A stretch of DNA of 64,000 nucleotides from Vitis vinifera. Its lineage: Eukaryota; Streptophyta; Magnoliopsida; Vitales; Vitaceae. Positions 42,507 through 54,557 of the stretch are shown here, in pieces (the stretch's first letter is position 1; every line of letters starts with the position of its first letter). Both the position numbers and the translations under genes were made by a program. Under the pieces are notes generated by a model. The model saw only the letters and a program-made list of their open reading frames with translations. It was not told the origin of the DNA and ran no database searches. The stretch covers positions 6,861,001 to 6,925,000 of the forward strand of contig NC_081807.1 in NCBI RefSeq assembly GCF_030704535.1, given 5' to 3'.

Positions 42507-43070
42507 TTACGCACAAATTTCGTAAATTTTTTGGTCCTGCAAAAATTAGCAAAACAAATAGGAAAATAATGCGAACAAAATATTTATTGAAATTAAAAAT
42601 ACATTGTGGGTACAATCTCAAAAGTAATATTCTTTCCAAAAGAATATTTTCCCTCTGATTCTTTTGCCTTGATCATACTTTGGAAAATGACGATGACATT
42701 TTCTTGATTTTGAAGTTCAATTGAGGGCCACAAGTGCCTTATTCCCGAATGACCTTGTTGAATGGTGGAGAATGCGTGTAGCAGTTCTTTTTCCGTTTAC
42801 CGAACTTGTAGGGAGATTTGATGAAGCTCTTTCTTTTGTTGTGAAACCCTTTTTCCCGTACGAAGTTAGCTTTGGATTTTCTCCTTAGGATTTTCTTTTC
42901 TAGATTTTTTTGATTTCTGAATTTCCTCCTCTTGATAGAAGACACCTCTATTTATAGGTGAAGATAGAGAATTTAAATTTCAAATTCCCGAATTTTGGTT
43001 GCTTAATTCAAGAGATTTAGTTCCTTGATTTTAACAAATTTTCCTCTCCGGAAGGTTTTACCAACAAAAT
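42507..43070 (-). pseudogene. Caulimovirid-like coat-protein fragment, copy 2
   Basis: Direct repeat of 38437-38930, about 85 percent identical by eye and slightly longer (extra TCTATTTATAGGTGAAGATA near 42950). The minus strand encodes the same basic block (SFIKSPYKFGKRKKNC) before a stop. The two copies flank the promoter/ORF mosaic between 38.9 and 42.5 kb. Confidence 0.5.
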
Positions 43071-44330
43071 AATAATAACAATAATAATTTTCTTATTATT
43101 ATTATTATCCTTTTTATAGTTGGAGATTAGGGAAACTTATCCATGAGAGGATTTTTTTTAAAAAAAATTATTCATTTTGAAGACCAAATTAGTGGTAATT
43201 TAATCCACTAATTTTTTTATGTCTACACTAACAATTGGATTCCTATGTGTTGAATATTAAGTCTATTGTTTACCATTTGGCTTTAATTTGGAACCCTAAT
43301 AAATCACTGGAAACCTAATAACAAGCTATTGGATTCCATAGGGCGTTTAAGTGGAAGTCACACCTAATTGTCATGTGTTAAAGGGAAAATAGACATCTTG
43401 ATTACCGAGATTTTATTATTAGAGCGGTTCAAATAGGATTAATGATGGTCTTGTTTACCCCAATGTTTTCCCAACTTTGCAATAAGTTTAAGTTTAGGAA
43501 GGAAACAATTCAATTTCCATCATAACAAGATTTTCCCAATGTTTCCCTAACTTCACAATAAGTTTAAGTTCAAGAAAGGAAACAATTCAATTTCCATCAT
43601 AACAAGATTTGCTTATTTTGTATATAATATAGGATCTAAAGCACACTAATCCTAAGGGAGAGAATAATGTTAGAGTTAGACACACTTCATAAGTCTAACT
43701 TCATCATCCCTAAGAAAATCATGTGAAATGAGGTAGAGTTTCCAAAATCATGGCATTTCACCAATGTATCCGGCCATAGAACAAAGAAAAGAGAAAATTG
43801 AACAAATAATTTAATATCTAGACGAAAGGAGGAGATTTAGTTTTGTCCAACTCTATAAGATCTTCTAGCTCGTAGAATTTCATAAGATAAACCTCTCAGG
43901 CATATCTATCCCAACAAGGACTACTAAGGTCGAAGAAGGATCCACTTGATCAAATCCTAATAAGAACAATTCCCAAATAAGAAGATTTTGAAATTAACAA
44001 ATTTAAAGACTTAATAAAATAAGGAAAAAAATGGGTTTTTAGTAAGATTCAAAGGCCCTAAGAACAATTTTATTAAGAAGAATTTATACATATATAAAGA
44101 AAACACAATTCCTACATTACATTTATAGGTAAAAGGGTAATTGAACAAATATTGAAAAAGACAACACCGGAAGGTTCACAAGTGGTTGAATATTTATTCC
44201 ATAAGGGCTTATTCGATCCAATTGTACCACACAATACTTTAAAGGGTTTTGAGTGAGTTATTTCAACTTCACGCCTTCTTTTCTTTGAATCCAAAAAAAA
44301 TCAAAGTCATTCAACTATTTTATTTGTGTC
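43071..44330. other. Unassigned region with a short internal duplication
   Basis: No gene recognised. It starts with an (AAT)n/(ATT)n microsatellite at about 43070-43110. A 60-bp phrase (AGGAAACAATTCAATTTCCA, ATCATAACAAGATTT) occurs twice near 43495 and 43575. One minus-strand frame at 44112-44294 has no known domain. Confidence 0.4.
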
Positions 44331-45298
44331 AAACAAGTAGTTATTTTTATTAGAATTAAAGTAAAAATCGAAAAAATAGTTTTTCTACAAAAAATGGGTT
44401 GCGAATAACTTTCTTTTTTTTTTTTCATTTTTTATCAAGAAGCCTCAATTGACAAGATAAAAAGAATGAAATATTTCTTCCCTGAAATTAGATTCGGCAA
44501 GACAAATAAACAAGAGGAACACTTTAACAAAAACTAAACAACACCCCCCTCCCCCTTTCAAACAAGTAGTTATTTCATCGGAATTAAAATAAAAATCGAA
44601 AAAATGGAGTTTTTCTACATAAAATTGAATTGTAGAAAGAATCAAAGGTTGCGAATAACTTTTATTTATTTATTTTTTTTACCCATATTTACTAATCAGA
44701 AAGCCTCTATCGACAAGATAAAAGAATAAAATCTTTTTTCCCCGAAATTAGATTAGGCAAGACAGTGGTTTAAACATTTTTAAACACAGGTTAACACTTT
44801 AACAAAAACTAAACAACACGCAATCGAATTGTAGAAAGAATCAAAGGTTGCGAATAACTTTTATTTTTATTTTTTTACCCATATTTACTAATCAGAAAGC
44901 CTCTATCGACTAGATAAAAAAATGAAATATTTTTTCCCCGAAATTAGATTAGGCAAGACAAATAAACAAGAGGAATACCCAAACTACCCTATTAACAATT
45001 AGAATAGGCAAGACATTGGTTTAAACATTTTTAAACACGGGTTAACACTTTAACAAAAACTAAACAACGCCCAATCGAATTGTAGAAAGAATCAAAGGTT
45101 GCGAGTAACTTTTATTTTTATTTTTTTACCCATATTTACAAATCAGAAAGCCTCTATCAACTAGATAAAAAAATGAAATATGTTTTCCCCGAAATTAGAT
45201 TACGCAAGACAAATAAACAAGAGGAATACCCAAACTACCCTATTAACAATTAAATTAGGCAAGACATTGGTTTAAACTTTTAAACACGGGTTAACACT
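44331..45298. repeat. Tandem array of ~200-260-bp units (about four copies)
   Basis: Units share, in order, AAAGAATCAAAGGTTGCGAA, TAACTTTTATTT, AGAAAGCCTC, GATAAAA, CCCGAAATTAGATTAGGCAA and AACACTTTAACAAAAACTAA. The phrase GGTTGCGAATAACTT or its variant recurs near 44400, 44650, 44846 and 45098. The last unit is cut off within its AACACTTT phrase by the left arm of the copia palindrome. Confidence 0.75.
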
Positions 45299-47597
45299 TT
45301 CACGTAGAGCCATATCCAAGTCCATCATTCCTAAAACAAACTTTATGTATGATCTCCATCTCTTATAGTTCGACCTACTTAGAATTTCAATTGTAGCATT
45401 ATTATTGTTCACAGCAAAGGAAACTGATTGACAAAAATTTGCAACTAGATCAATTATGGGCAATAGGTAAAATGCTTAAATAAGCATAAGCAATACAATA
45501 CAAGAATCAATTGTATTATCATAAACTCCCATTTGGGCAGAGTCCACAATAAACAACTATTCTCTAAGTATGAAGATCAACAAATAATTCATTTTCTTTG
45601 GGCAAATAAATTTATCAAATTATTTATCTCATTCAATATCCTCATATTGTTAAATTAATTTGCACAATAACCCCCTTTGTTAGGCAATTGTAGAAATTAA
45701 TCTAAAATTTTCCCCATCAACAAAATAGGAACTCATAAACTTGCAAATTTTAATGGTTAAATCACTTTGGTGAAATAACATCAACAATTCACATGCAACG
45801 TTCCAAAATTGGGTAAATTAAAAAATAATATTACCCAACAACAATAGTGCATATTAGCGATATACATGCATATGATCAAACAAGATGAAGTACGTCACAA
45901 AATTTACTTTCAGTGATCAATGATAGTAGCAAGAATTTGAACAACAATTTTTTTTATTACACTTTAAACTAATTATTTAACTAGTTTATGTGATTTAGAC
46001 CAAGTATGAGAGTATGCTTGAAAAAGTTTCAATCTAGAGAGAGTGAGTATTACACTCTTATTCCATATATATTAACATAATTTCTAGTAAATTCTCAACA
46101 GAAAATTATACCAAAGAATAATTTTAAGCTAATTAAATCACAAAAAGTTAATAATTATTTAATAAATATTTTTGACCCCCAAAAAATAAAACAATATATC
46201 TAGAAAAATAGATGACAAAAAAAAAAAAAAAAACGAGCGTACAAGAAAAAACGGGGCTCAAAACGGACATCGGATGAGGTTACACGCGTCTCACACACTT
46301 GACCCGCGAGTGGGGAACATGCGGCACATGTGACATGTGTGGCATGTGCTAGAGGTTATCTTCAACCCTCCAGCAACGAGTCAAAAAACCTACAATTCAG
46401 GTTAAATGACCCGATTGCTGCTCGACTTACAAACAATTGAAAAATGAATGTTTTTCGATCGGGATCTCGAGGGGTTTTAAACTTTAGGTTGTTTCTAATA
46501 ATTTTAAGTCATTTAATCATAAAAAAACAACTTAAAGATATCCATAATTGATTAACAAAATTCGGTTTTTATACCTCCATAGCCAAGATCGAAAAATTCT
46601 ATTTTAACACCTATTTGGCCTCATTTTACATGTATTTTTTACCTTAACAATATAATAAATCTCTCTACAACAATTAATTAAACAAAAAACTTCTCAATCT
46701 TGCTCAATTTTTAAAAAAATATAAAACGAATTTTCTAGGGTTCATACCCATATTTTTGAATTTTCAATTTTCACCAAATTGAGCCAAAAAATCGAAATTG
46801 ATGCTACATATTAACTATAATATATGTAAACAACAAAATCCAAGAGTTTAATTTGAGTAAAACACAATAATTTGAACAAATAAAAATTTTCTTGAATCTT
46901 TAAATAACAAAATTCCAAAAATTTAAAAACTTAATTACTCCCAATTTAAACAATGAAATTGCACATATAATATATCAAATTGAAGTTTGTGACAAGAGGA
47001 ACAAAAGGCCTAAAGTTTCACAATAAAAAGAAACCAAAAAACCATACACAGGCATGGATCACAGATTCAGCTCCGAAAATAAAATAAAATAAGAAACTAA
47101 AAATTTTATTTCCAATTTCCAATTGTAGATCCTAAATCTTGTAAATCTCGCTCTGATACCACATGTATAATATTATATAATCACATAAATTAATCATACA
47201 TGATTAAAGGATACTAACAATAGAATATCACTATAAAGAGCATACCTATTTGAGTCATCACAAACAAAAAAAAAACAAGTGATTGATTGTTGTAACCAAG
47301 TCTTCCTCTTTATGATCTTGATAACAGCTATGGTGGCTCTATGGGAAAACAGAACGACCCTTTATCTAGATTAGAGATGGGACTTAGCATAACTCAATAT
47401 TGGGTTCTCATTGGGCCCTCTTATAATGGGCTTCAATGAGACCCATAGCCTACAATTGTCACTCAACTAAGCTTCTACTCAAAAGATGCAAAACTCAATC
47501 CAAATATGATCACTAGTTAATTGGGCTCATTATATAATAGACTATCCATTAACCCATTTTTTTCGAAATACAAATTATTCAATTAATGTTAGTTCAT
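45299..47597 (-). mobile_element. Left palindrome arm: inverted copy of the copia 5' end
   Basis: The reverse complement of this segment matches 47598-49943: LTR (47164-47597), tRNA-Met primer-binding site (gctctgatacca, 47150-47161), untranslated leader and the first ~53 codons of gag (to 45299). Similarity ends exactly at ACGTGAA inside gag. By eye the arms are about 90-95 percent identical, with small indels. Confidence 0.88.
45303..45463 (-). pseudogene. Truncated copia gag start in the left arm
   Basis: Encodes the same residues as the gag start at 49779 (PIIDLVANFCQSVSFAV, NYKRWRSYI), with three visible substitutions. The frame then runs into the tandem array after DMALRE. Confidence 0.85.
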
Positions 47598-48043
47598 ATA
47601 AAAATTTTCCAAATGTGGGATAACATTAATTGAATAATTTGTATTTGCAAAAAGCGAGTTAATGGATAGTCTATTATATAATGAGCCCAATTAACCAGCG
47701 ATCATATTTGGATTGAGTTTTGCATCTTTTGAGTAGAAGCTCGGTTGAGTGGCAAGTATAGGTTGTGGGTCTCATTGAAGCCCATTATGGGAGGACCCAA
47801 TAAGAACCCAATATTGAGTTATGCTAAGTCCTCTCTTTAATTTAGATAAAGGGTCTTTCTATTTTCCCATAGAGCCACCATAGTTGTTATCAAGATCATA
47901 GAGAGGAAGACTTGGTTGCAACAATCAATCACTTGTTTGTTTTTGTGATGGCTCAAACAGGTATGTTCTTTATAGTGATTTGCTATTGTTAGTATCATTT
48001 AATCATGTATGATTAATTTATGTGATTATGTAAATATTATACA
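47598..48043 (+). repeat. Copia 5' LTR (lacks its first ~16 bp)
   Basis: Aligns with the 3' LTR at 54558-55016 from ATTAATTGAATAATTTGTAT onward, and ends TATTATACA at 48043. The first bases (TGTTGGAAAATTTT) are absent here and present only in the inverted left arm, so the palindrome centre falls at the LTR tip. Confidence 0.85.
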
Positions 48044-48045
48044 TG

Positions 48046-48057
48046 TGGTATCAGAGC
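48046..48057 (+). other. Copia primer-binding site (initiator tRNA-Met)
   Basis: TGGTATCAGAGC two bases after the LTR end; the standard plant Ty1/copia primer site. Confidence 0.9.
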
Positions 48058-49778
48058 GAGATTTACATAATTTAGGATCTACAATTGGAAATCAAAAATA
48101 AAATTTTTAGTTTCTTATTTTATTTTATTTTTGAAGCCGAATCTGTGATCTATGACTGTGTATGGTTTTTTGGTTTTATTTATTTATTTATTTATTGTGA
48201 AACTTTAGGCCTTTTGTTCCTCTTGTCACAAGCTTCAAATTGATATATTATATGTGCAATTTTATTGTTTAAATTGGAAGTAATTAAGTTTTTAATTTTC
48301 AGAATTTTTTTGTTTAAATATTCAAGAAAAAATTTATTTGTTCAAATTATTGTGTTTTACTCAAATTAAACTCTTGAATTTTGTTGTTTACATATATTAT
48401 AGTTTATATGTAGCATCAATTTTGGTTTTTTAACTCAATTTGGTGAAAATTGAAAATTCGAAAATATGGGTATGAACCCTAGAAAATTCATTTTATATTT
48501 TTTTAAAACTTGAGCAAGATTGAGAAGTTTTTTTGTTTAATTAATTGTTGTAAAGAGATTTCTTATATTGTTAAGGTAAAAATACATGTAAAATGAGGCC
48601 AAATAGGTGTTAAAATAGAATTTTTCGATCTTGGCTATGGAGGTATAAAAACCGAATTTTGTTAATCAATTATGGAGATCTTGAAGTTGTTTTTTGATGA
48701 TTAAATGACTTAGAATTGTTAGAAACAACCTAAAGTTTAAAACCTCTCGAGATCCCGATCGAAAAACATTATTTTTTTAATTGTTTGTAAGCCGAGTAGC
48801 AACCGGGTCATTTAACCCGAATTGCAGGTTTTTTGACCCGTTGCTAGAGGTTGAAAATAACCTCCAGCACATGCCACATGTGCCGCACATTCCCCACTTG
48901 CGGGTCAAGTGTGTGAAGCACGTGTAACCTCATCCGATGTCCGTTTTGAGTCCTGTTTTTTCTTGTACACTCGGTTTTTTTTTTTTTTTTTTTTTGTCAT
49001 CTATTTTTATGGATATATTATTTTATTTTTTAGGGGTAAAAAATATTTATTAAATAATTATTATTTATTTATGTGATTTAATTAGTTGAAAATTATTCTT
49101 TGGTATAATTTTCTGTTGAGAATTTACCAGAAATTATGCTAATATATATGGAATAGGAGTGTAGTACTCACTCTCTTTAGATCGAAACTTTTTCAAGCAT
49201 ACTCTTCTTCTTGGTCTAAATCACATAAACTAGTTAAGTAATTAGTTTAAATTATTATAATAATAATAATAAAAATTGTTGTTCAAATTCTTGCAACTAT
49301 AATTGATCATTGATCATTGAAATTACATTTTGTGACGTACTTCATCTTGTTTGATCATATGTATATATATATCACTAATATGCACTATTTTTGTTGGGCA
49401 ATATTGTTTTTTAATTTACCCAATTTTGGAACATTGCATGTGAATTGTTGAGGTTATTTCACCAAAGTGATTTTACCATTAAAATTTGGAAGTTTATGAG
49501 TTCCTATTTTGTTGATGGGGAAAATTTTAGATTAATTTCTACAATTGTCTACCCAAAGGGGGTTATTGTGCAAATTAATTTAAAACATGAGGATATTGAA
49601 TGAGATAAATAATTTGATAAAGTTGTTTGCCCAAAGAAAATAAATTTTAATGAATTATTTATTGATCTTCATGCTTAGAGAATAGTTGTTTATTGTGGAC
49701 TCTGCCCAAATGGGAGTTTATGATGATACAATTGATTCTTGTATTGTATTGTTTATGCTTATTTAAGCATTTTACCTA

Positions 49779-50465
49779 TTGCCCATAATTGATCTAGTTG
49801 CAAATTTTTGTCAATCAGTTTCCTTTGCTGTGAACAACAATAATGCTACAATTGAAATTCTAAGTAGGTCGAACTATAAGAGATGGAGATCATACATAGA
49901 GTTTGTTTTAAGAATGATGGACTTGGACATGGCTCTACGTGAAGATGAACCTCCTAAGCCTACTAATGAAAGAACTGAAGCTATGAGAGCTCATTATGCG
50001 AAATGGGAAAGATCGAACCGTTTGAGTCTCGTTTCAATCAAGAGGTCCATTGTTGAGCATCTCCTTGGAGGAATACCTGAGAGCAACAATGCTAAGGAAT
50101 TTCTCGTTGCTGTGGAAAATAGATACCAAACATCTGATAATGCCGAAGCTGAGTATTTTATGGATGAATTGATGAATATGAGGTATAATGATATGAAAGG
50201 GGTTCGTGAGTATATCCTAAAAATGGTGCAACTTCAGACTAGATTGAAAGCACTAGACATTCCCATTCTCGATAAGTTTATTGTTCATCAAACTCTCAAT
50301 ACTCTACCACCTTCTTTCAGCCAAATCAAGACTGCATACAACACCCTGAATCAATCTTGGGGTGTGAATGACCTGATCACTAAGTGTGTGGCTGAGGAAG
50401 AAAAGCTGAAAAAAGAAAAGAATGAATCTACTCATCTCGTTGCTCTTGGAAAACCGAATAATTAG
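49779..50465 (+). pseudogene. Copia gag (UBN2-type)
   Basis: About 228 residues. SRSNYKRWRSYIEFVLRMM is the conserved gag start region, followed by AHYAKWERSNRLS and a helical UBN2-like segment (MDELMNMRYNDMKGVREYI). No ATG opens the frame: the region before PIIDLV reads TTG in both palindrome arms, with a stop upstream. A TAG at 50463-50465 truncates it before the zinc knuckle. Confidence 0.85.
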
Positions 50466-50513
50466 AAGAGAGTTGAAAATGCTAGAAAGCCCAACTTCCA
50501 CAGTCATAAGAAA

Positions 50514-50780
50514 ATGAAGAATTTCAAGAAGAGTGGGAGTGAGAAGCAAAAGAATGGAAATGGAAATGCCAAGAACACAAACCTTAAGTACTATCACTGC
50601 AACAAAAAGGGTCACAAGAGGGTTGATTACTTTAAGTTTAAGAATTGGCTAGAGAAGAAAAAGAAGGAACAGGGTATGTTATCTACCTGTGTCTGTTTTG
50701 AATCTAATTTAGTTAATGTTCCTTTAGATTCATGGTGGCTTGACAGTGGTGCTACTGTTCATGTTGCAACTTCTTTATAG
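50514..50780 (+). pseudogene. Copia nucleocapsid and protease fragment
   Basis: The zinc knuckle is decayed (YYHCNKKGHKRVDY: two of the three Cys positions are Tyr). The aspartic protease motif WWLDSGATVH is present near the end, then a TAG stops the frame. Confidence 0.8.
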
Positions 50781-51009
50781 AGGATAAGAAATCTGAGGAA
50801 GCCAAGTGAAAAAGAGTCAAAACTTAAAGTTGGCAGTGACATTAGGGTTGATGTTGAACATATTGGGATTTGTTTTAGAATTAGATTATGGTTTTCAGCT
50901 TGTTTTGGACAATGTTTTTTGTGTACCTTCGTTTAGAAGAAATTTAATTTCTCTTTAAGTACTTGACAAAGTTGGATATAGTTTCACTTTTGCAAATAAA
51001 AGAGTTGAG

Positions 51010-51567
51010 GTGATTTATGACTCTAAAGTGATTGGCAACTGTGTTTTGTCTGACGGGCTTTATAGATTGTCATTGTTATCTACTTGTTCTTACAATGTTG
51101 AAAACAGTGTTGCTAAAAGACCTTTGACGAATGAAAGATCTTCATTATTATGGTATAAGTGTTTGGGGCACATTTCTAAAGAACGATTAAAACTCTTAAT
51201 TAGTTATGGGATTCTTCCTCGTCTTGATTCTGATGACTTCGAAATTTGTGTTGATTATGTGATAGGAAAATTGACAAAGACTAAGAAAAATAGTGCAACT
51301 CATAGTCAAAATTTGTTGAAGATTGTTCATACAAACATTAGTGGGCCTTACTCCACTACCTTGTGTGGCAACAAGTACTTCATTACATTCATTGACGATT
51401 TCTCCCGATATGACTATGTATATTTGATAAAAGAAAAGGCAGATGCTCTTGAAATGTTCAAAGTCTTCCGAACTGAAGTTGAGAAACAACTGGGGAAAGT
51501 CATCAAGATTGTAAGATCTGATCGAGGTGGTGAGTATTATGGGAAGCAGGGTGATGTTGGACAATAA
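51010..51567 (+). pseudogene. Copia GAG-pre-integrase and integrase core
   Basis: Pre-integrase zinc region (LLWYKCLGHISKERLK; the downstream Cys pair is partly replaced: ICVDYVIGK). The integrase core follows, with the first Asp in TFIDDFSRY and the second in IVRSDRGGEYY. The frame stops at 51565-51567. The continuation (NGVAERHN-like at about 51643) is in other frames. Confidence 0.85.
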
Positions 51568-52321
51568 AAGGGACTTTTTGCAATGTACTTACAAGATAAT
51601 GGTACTGTTGCTCGGTATACTATGTTTGGTAGTCCTAAACAAAATGGAGTGGCAGAAAGACACAACCACACTCTTATGGAAATGAAGAGGAGCGTGATGA
51701 GTAGATCAAAGAGCAACCTACATTCCGAACCATGTTCCTAGTAAGTTTGTGCCTAAAACACCGTTTGAACTGTGGACAGGCAGAAAACCCAGTTTGAATC
51801 ATTTTAAAGTATGAGGATGTGGCTAAGGTGAAAATCTATGATCCTTCTTTAAAGAAGATAGATTCGAGAACTACTATGTGCTACTTTATTGGGTATCCTA
51901 GTTACTCAAAAGGAAACAAGTTTTATTGTTCGACTCATGGCACTAGAGTTATTGAGTTTCAAGTGGTAAAGTTTATAGAGTTGGATGTTGCTGATAGTAT
52001 ACCCTTTCAATCCAATGAAAGAGTGGAACCCATAGATGTTATTTCTTTACCTTTGCTAGTCTCAAACGCCAACCTTGATGTTGAAGCTTTTGATTATGGG
52101 ATTCAGCAAGGAGTTGCTACTGTCAATTTCCCCACTATCAAAATAACCCCTATTATAGATGAGATTTCTCTTGTGGAAATGAGGAGATCGCAAAGAACTA
52201 GAAGGCCTGTATTTTCTAACGATTATTATGTTTACCTCGAAGAGGGAGAGTATGACATTGGAGAAGAAGTGGACCTTACTACTTATTGTGAAGCTCTCAA
52301 TAGTGATAAGGCAAATGTATG
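51568..52321 (+). pseudogene. Copia integrase C-terminal part, frame-broken
   Basis: A short open piece contains the end of the integrase core (KQNGVAERHNHTLME near 51640), then a shifted frame from 51819 (MCYFIGYPSYSKGNKFYC) typical of the copia integrase C-terminal domain. It ends in an acidic linker with RRSQRTRRP before RT. Confidence 0.75.
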
Positions 52322-52344
52322 ATTGATTGTTATGAAAGATGAGA

Positions 52345-53237
52345 TGTAGTCTATGTTAGACATTGATGTTTGGGAACTTGTTGATCTTCCCAAAGGATAT
52401 AAACCCATTGGATGCAAATGGGTATTCAAGACCAAAAGAGACAACAAAGGAAATGTTGAAAGATACAAGGCTCGGTTGTTTGCTAAAGGGTATACATAGC
52501 GAGAGGGCATTGATTTCACAAAGACTTTCTCACCAGTCTCTACCAAAGATTCCTTTAGGCTAGTTATGGCGTTAGTAGCTCATTTTGACTTAGAGCTTCA
52601 TCAAATGGATGTCAAGACAGCTTTTCTCAATGGTGATTTGAGTGAGGAGGTCTACATGTCACAACCTGAAGGATTTAAGGAAAATGGAAAAGAGAACATG
52701 GTATGCAGATTGAAAAAGTCAATTTATGGTCTCAAGCAAGCTTATCGCCAGTGGTACTTGAAATTTGACAAAATTGTGACGTCTTTTGGTTTTATAGAGA
52801 ACAAATTTGATTAGTGCGTTTACATGAAGGTTAATGGGAGCAAATACATTTTCATGGTTCTCTATATCGATGACATTCTACTTGCTAGTAGTGATGTGAA
52901 TCTCTTCAATGATACCAAGCATATTTTGTCTGCTAATTTTAACATGAAGGATCTCAGAGAATCATCTTTTATGCTGGGTATTGAGATTTATCATGATAGA
53001 TCTCAAAACCTCCTTAGGCTATCTCAGAGAGCCTATATCAATCGTGTGCTTAAAAGATTCAATATGCAGACATGCAAAGCTGGTGATGTCCCTGTTGTGA
53101 AGGGTGATAAACTCAGTAATGAACAGTGTCCAAAGAATGATTTGGAAAAGGATGCCATGAAGACTATTCCTTGTGCTAGTGTCGTTGGTAGCCTAATGTA
53201 TGCACAAGTATGTACGAGACCTGATATCACTTGTTAA
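52345..53237 (+). pseudogene. Copia reverse transcriptase
   Basis: RT begins near 52400 (KPIGCKWVFKTKRDNKGNV). It continues with QMDVKTAFLNGDLSEEVYM, KSIYGLKQAYRQWY and the catalytic LYIDDILLAS at about 52860-52889. Internal stops lie at about 52497, 52812 and near 53235, so it cannot be translated whole. Confidence 0.88.
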
Positions 53238-53790
53238 TGTTCTTGGTAGATATTTATCGAACCCTGGACATGATCATTGGGTTGCTGCAAAGAAAGTCAT
53301 GAGATATCTACAAAGAACGAAGGATTTTATGCTTATGTATAGGAGGATGGATAATCTCGAGGTAGTTGGATACTTAGATTCTGATTTTGGCGTTTGTTCT
53401 AATGATCGCAAATCTACTTTAGGATATATTTTTATGTTAGCTGGTGAAGCCATTTCATGGAAAAGTGTCAAATAGAGCCTACTTGCATCCTCGACCATGT
53501 ATGTTGAGTTTGTAGCTTGTTATGGTGCATTATCTCAAGATGTTTGGCTAAGAAATCCGATTTCAGAGTTGCAAGTTGGTTATTCCATCTTTCGACCCAT
53601 TGTGATTTATTGTGATAATAATGCAGCTGTGTTCTACTCCAAGAACAATAAGATCAGTACGCGTTCTAAGCATATGGAAATCAAGTACCTTACAATCAAT
53701 GACTTAGTGAAGAAATGAGATATTGTGATGAGCACATAAGAACTGAGTCCATGCTAGTTGATCCTCTAACCAAAGGTTTAAAGCCCATAA
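53200..53790 (+). pseudogene. Copia RNase H
   Basis: RNase H pieces: VMRYLQRTKDF, GYLDSDFGVCSNDRKSTLGY, SWKSVK followed by a TAG, then EFVACYGALSQDVWL and YCDNNAAVFYSKN. Order and motifs are typical of copia RNase H. It is broken by at least two stops. Confidence 0.85.
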
Positions 53791-54557
53791 TGTTCAAGGA
53801 ACATGTTATGAACATAGGTGTCATTAAGTCTTTTGATTCTTTGGTTTAGTGGGAGCTTTTGTGATTTCTCTTATTTCAATTATTGTTTTGTGTAAACATT
53901 GATCATTATTGTTATGCGACTTGCAAAATTAAAATCTTTTTATTATGATCATCATTATTAAGTATTATATTATAGCATGTCGTGATTGAATTACATACAA
54001 CATGGTATCTTAAGATATTGAACCTTAAGAATTACAGTTGTATACTATTGGATGTCACAAATACCACTATTTTGAGATCTTGTGGTGCACTATTGGTGAC
54101 ATATGACTTGTTAAAGTCAAACAATTTCATATTGTTTAGAAATTGCAGCAATTTCATTTTGTTGAGAAATTGCAATTACAATTTCATTTTGCTGGTAAAT
54201 TGTAATAAGGACTGATAATAGACAATGCATATAGATAATGATCACATGTTGGCATTGATTTCTTACTACACTACTGGGTTTACGATCCATGTCAGTATGG
54301 TTATAAATATTCATGACTATAAGGGGCATTATGTTTGTTGAGATTAACATATAGACCATCATAGTCCAATATGGACCATCATAGTCCATATTGGACCGGA
54401 TAAGTTTATCAAGATACTACTTATAGACTATCATTTCTTTTAAAAAAAAAATGTGGCCACACAAAATAAACTTTTCTGTACTTAACTCGAGAGTCTTATT
54501 TTCAAAATGAATTTAATGAATCCTCATAAAACAATTAATGTAGCCCAAGTGGGAGAA
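53791..54557 (+). other. Copia 3' untranslated region
   Basis: Between RNase H and the polypurine tract. It contains a short tandem of TTGCAATTTCATTTTGTTGA-like units (about 54118-54200). Confidence 0.5.
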
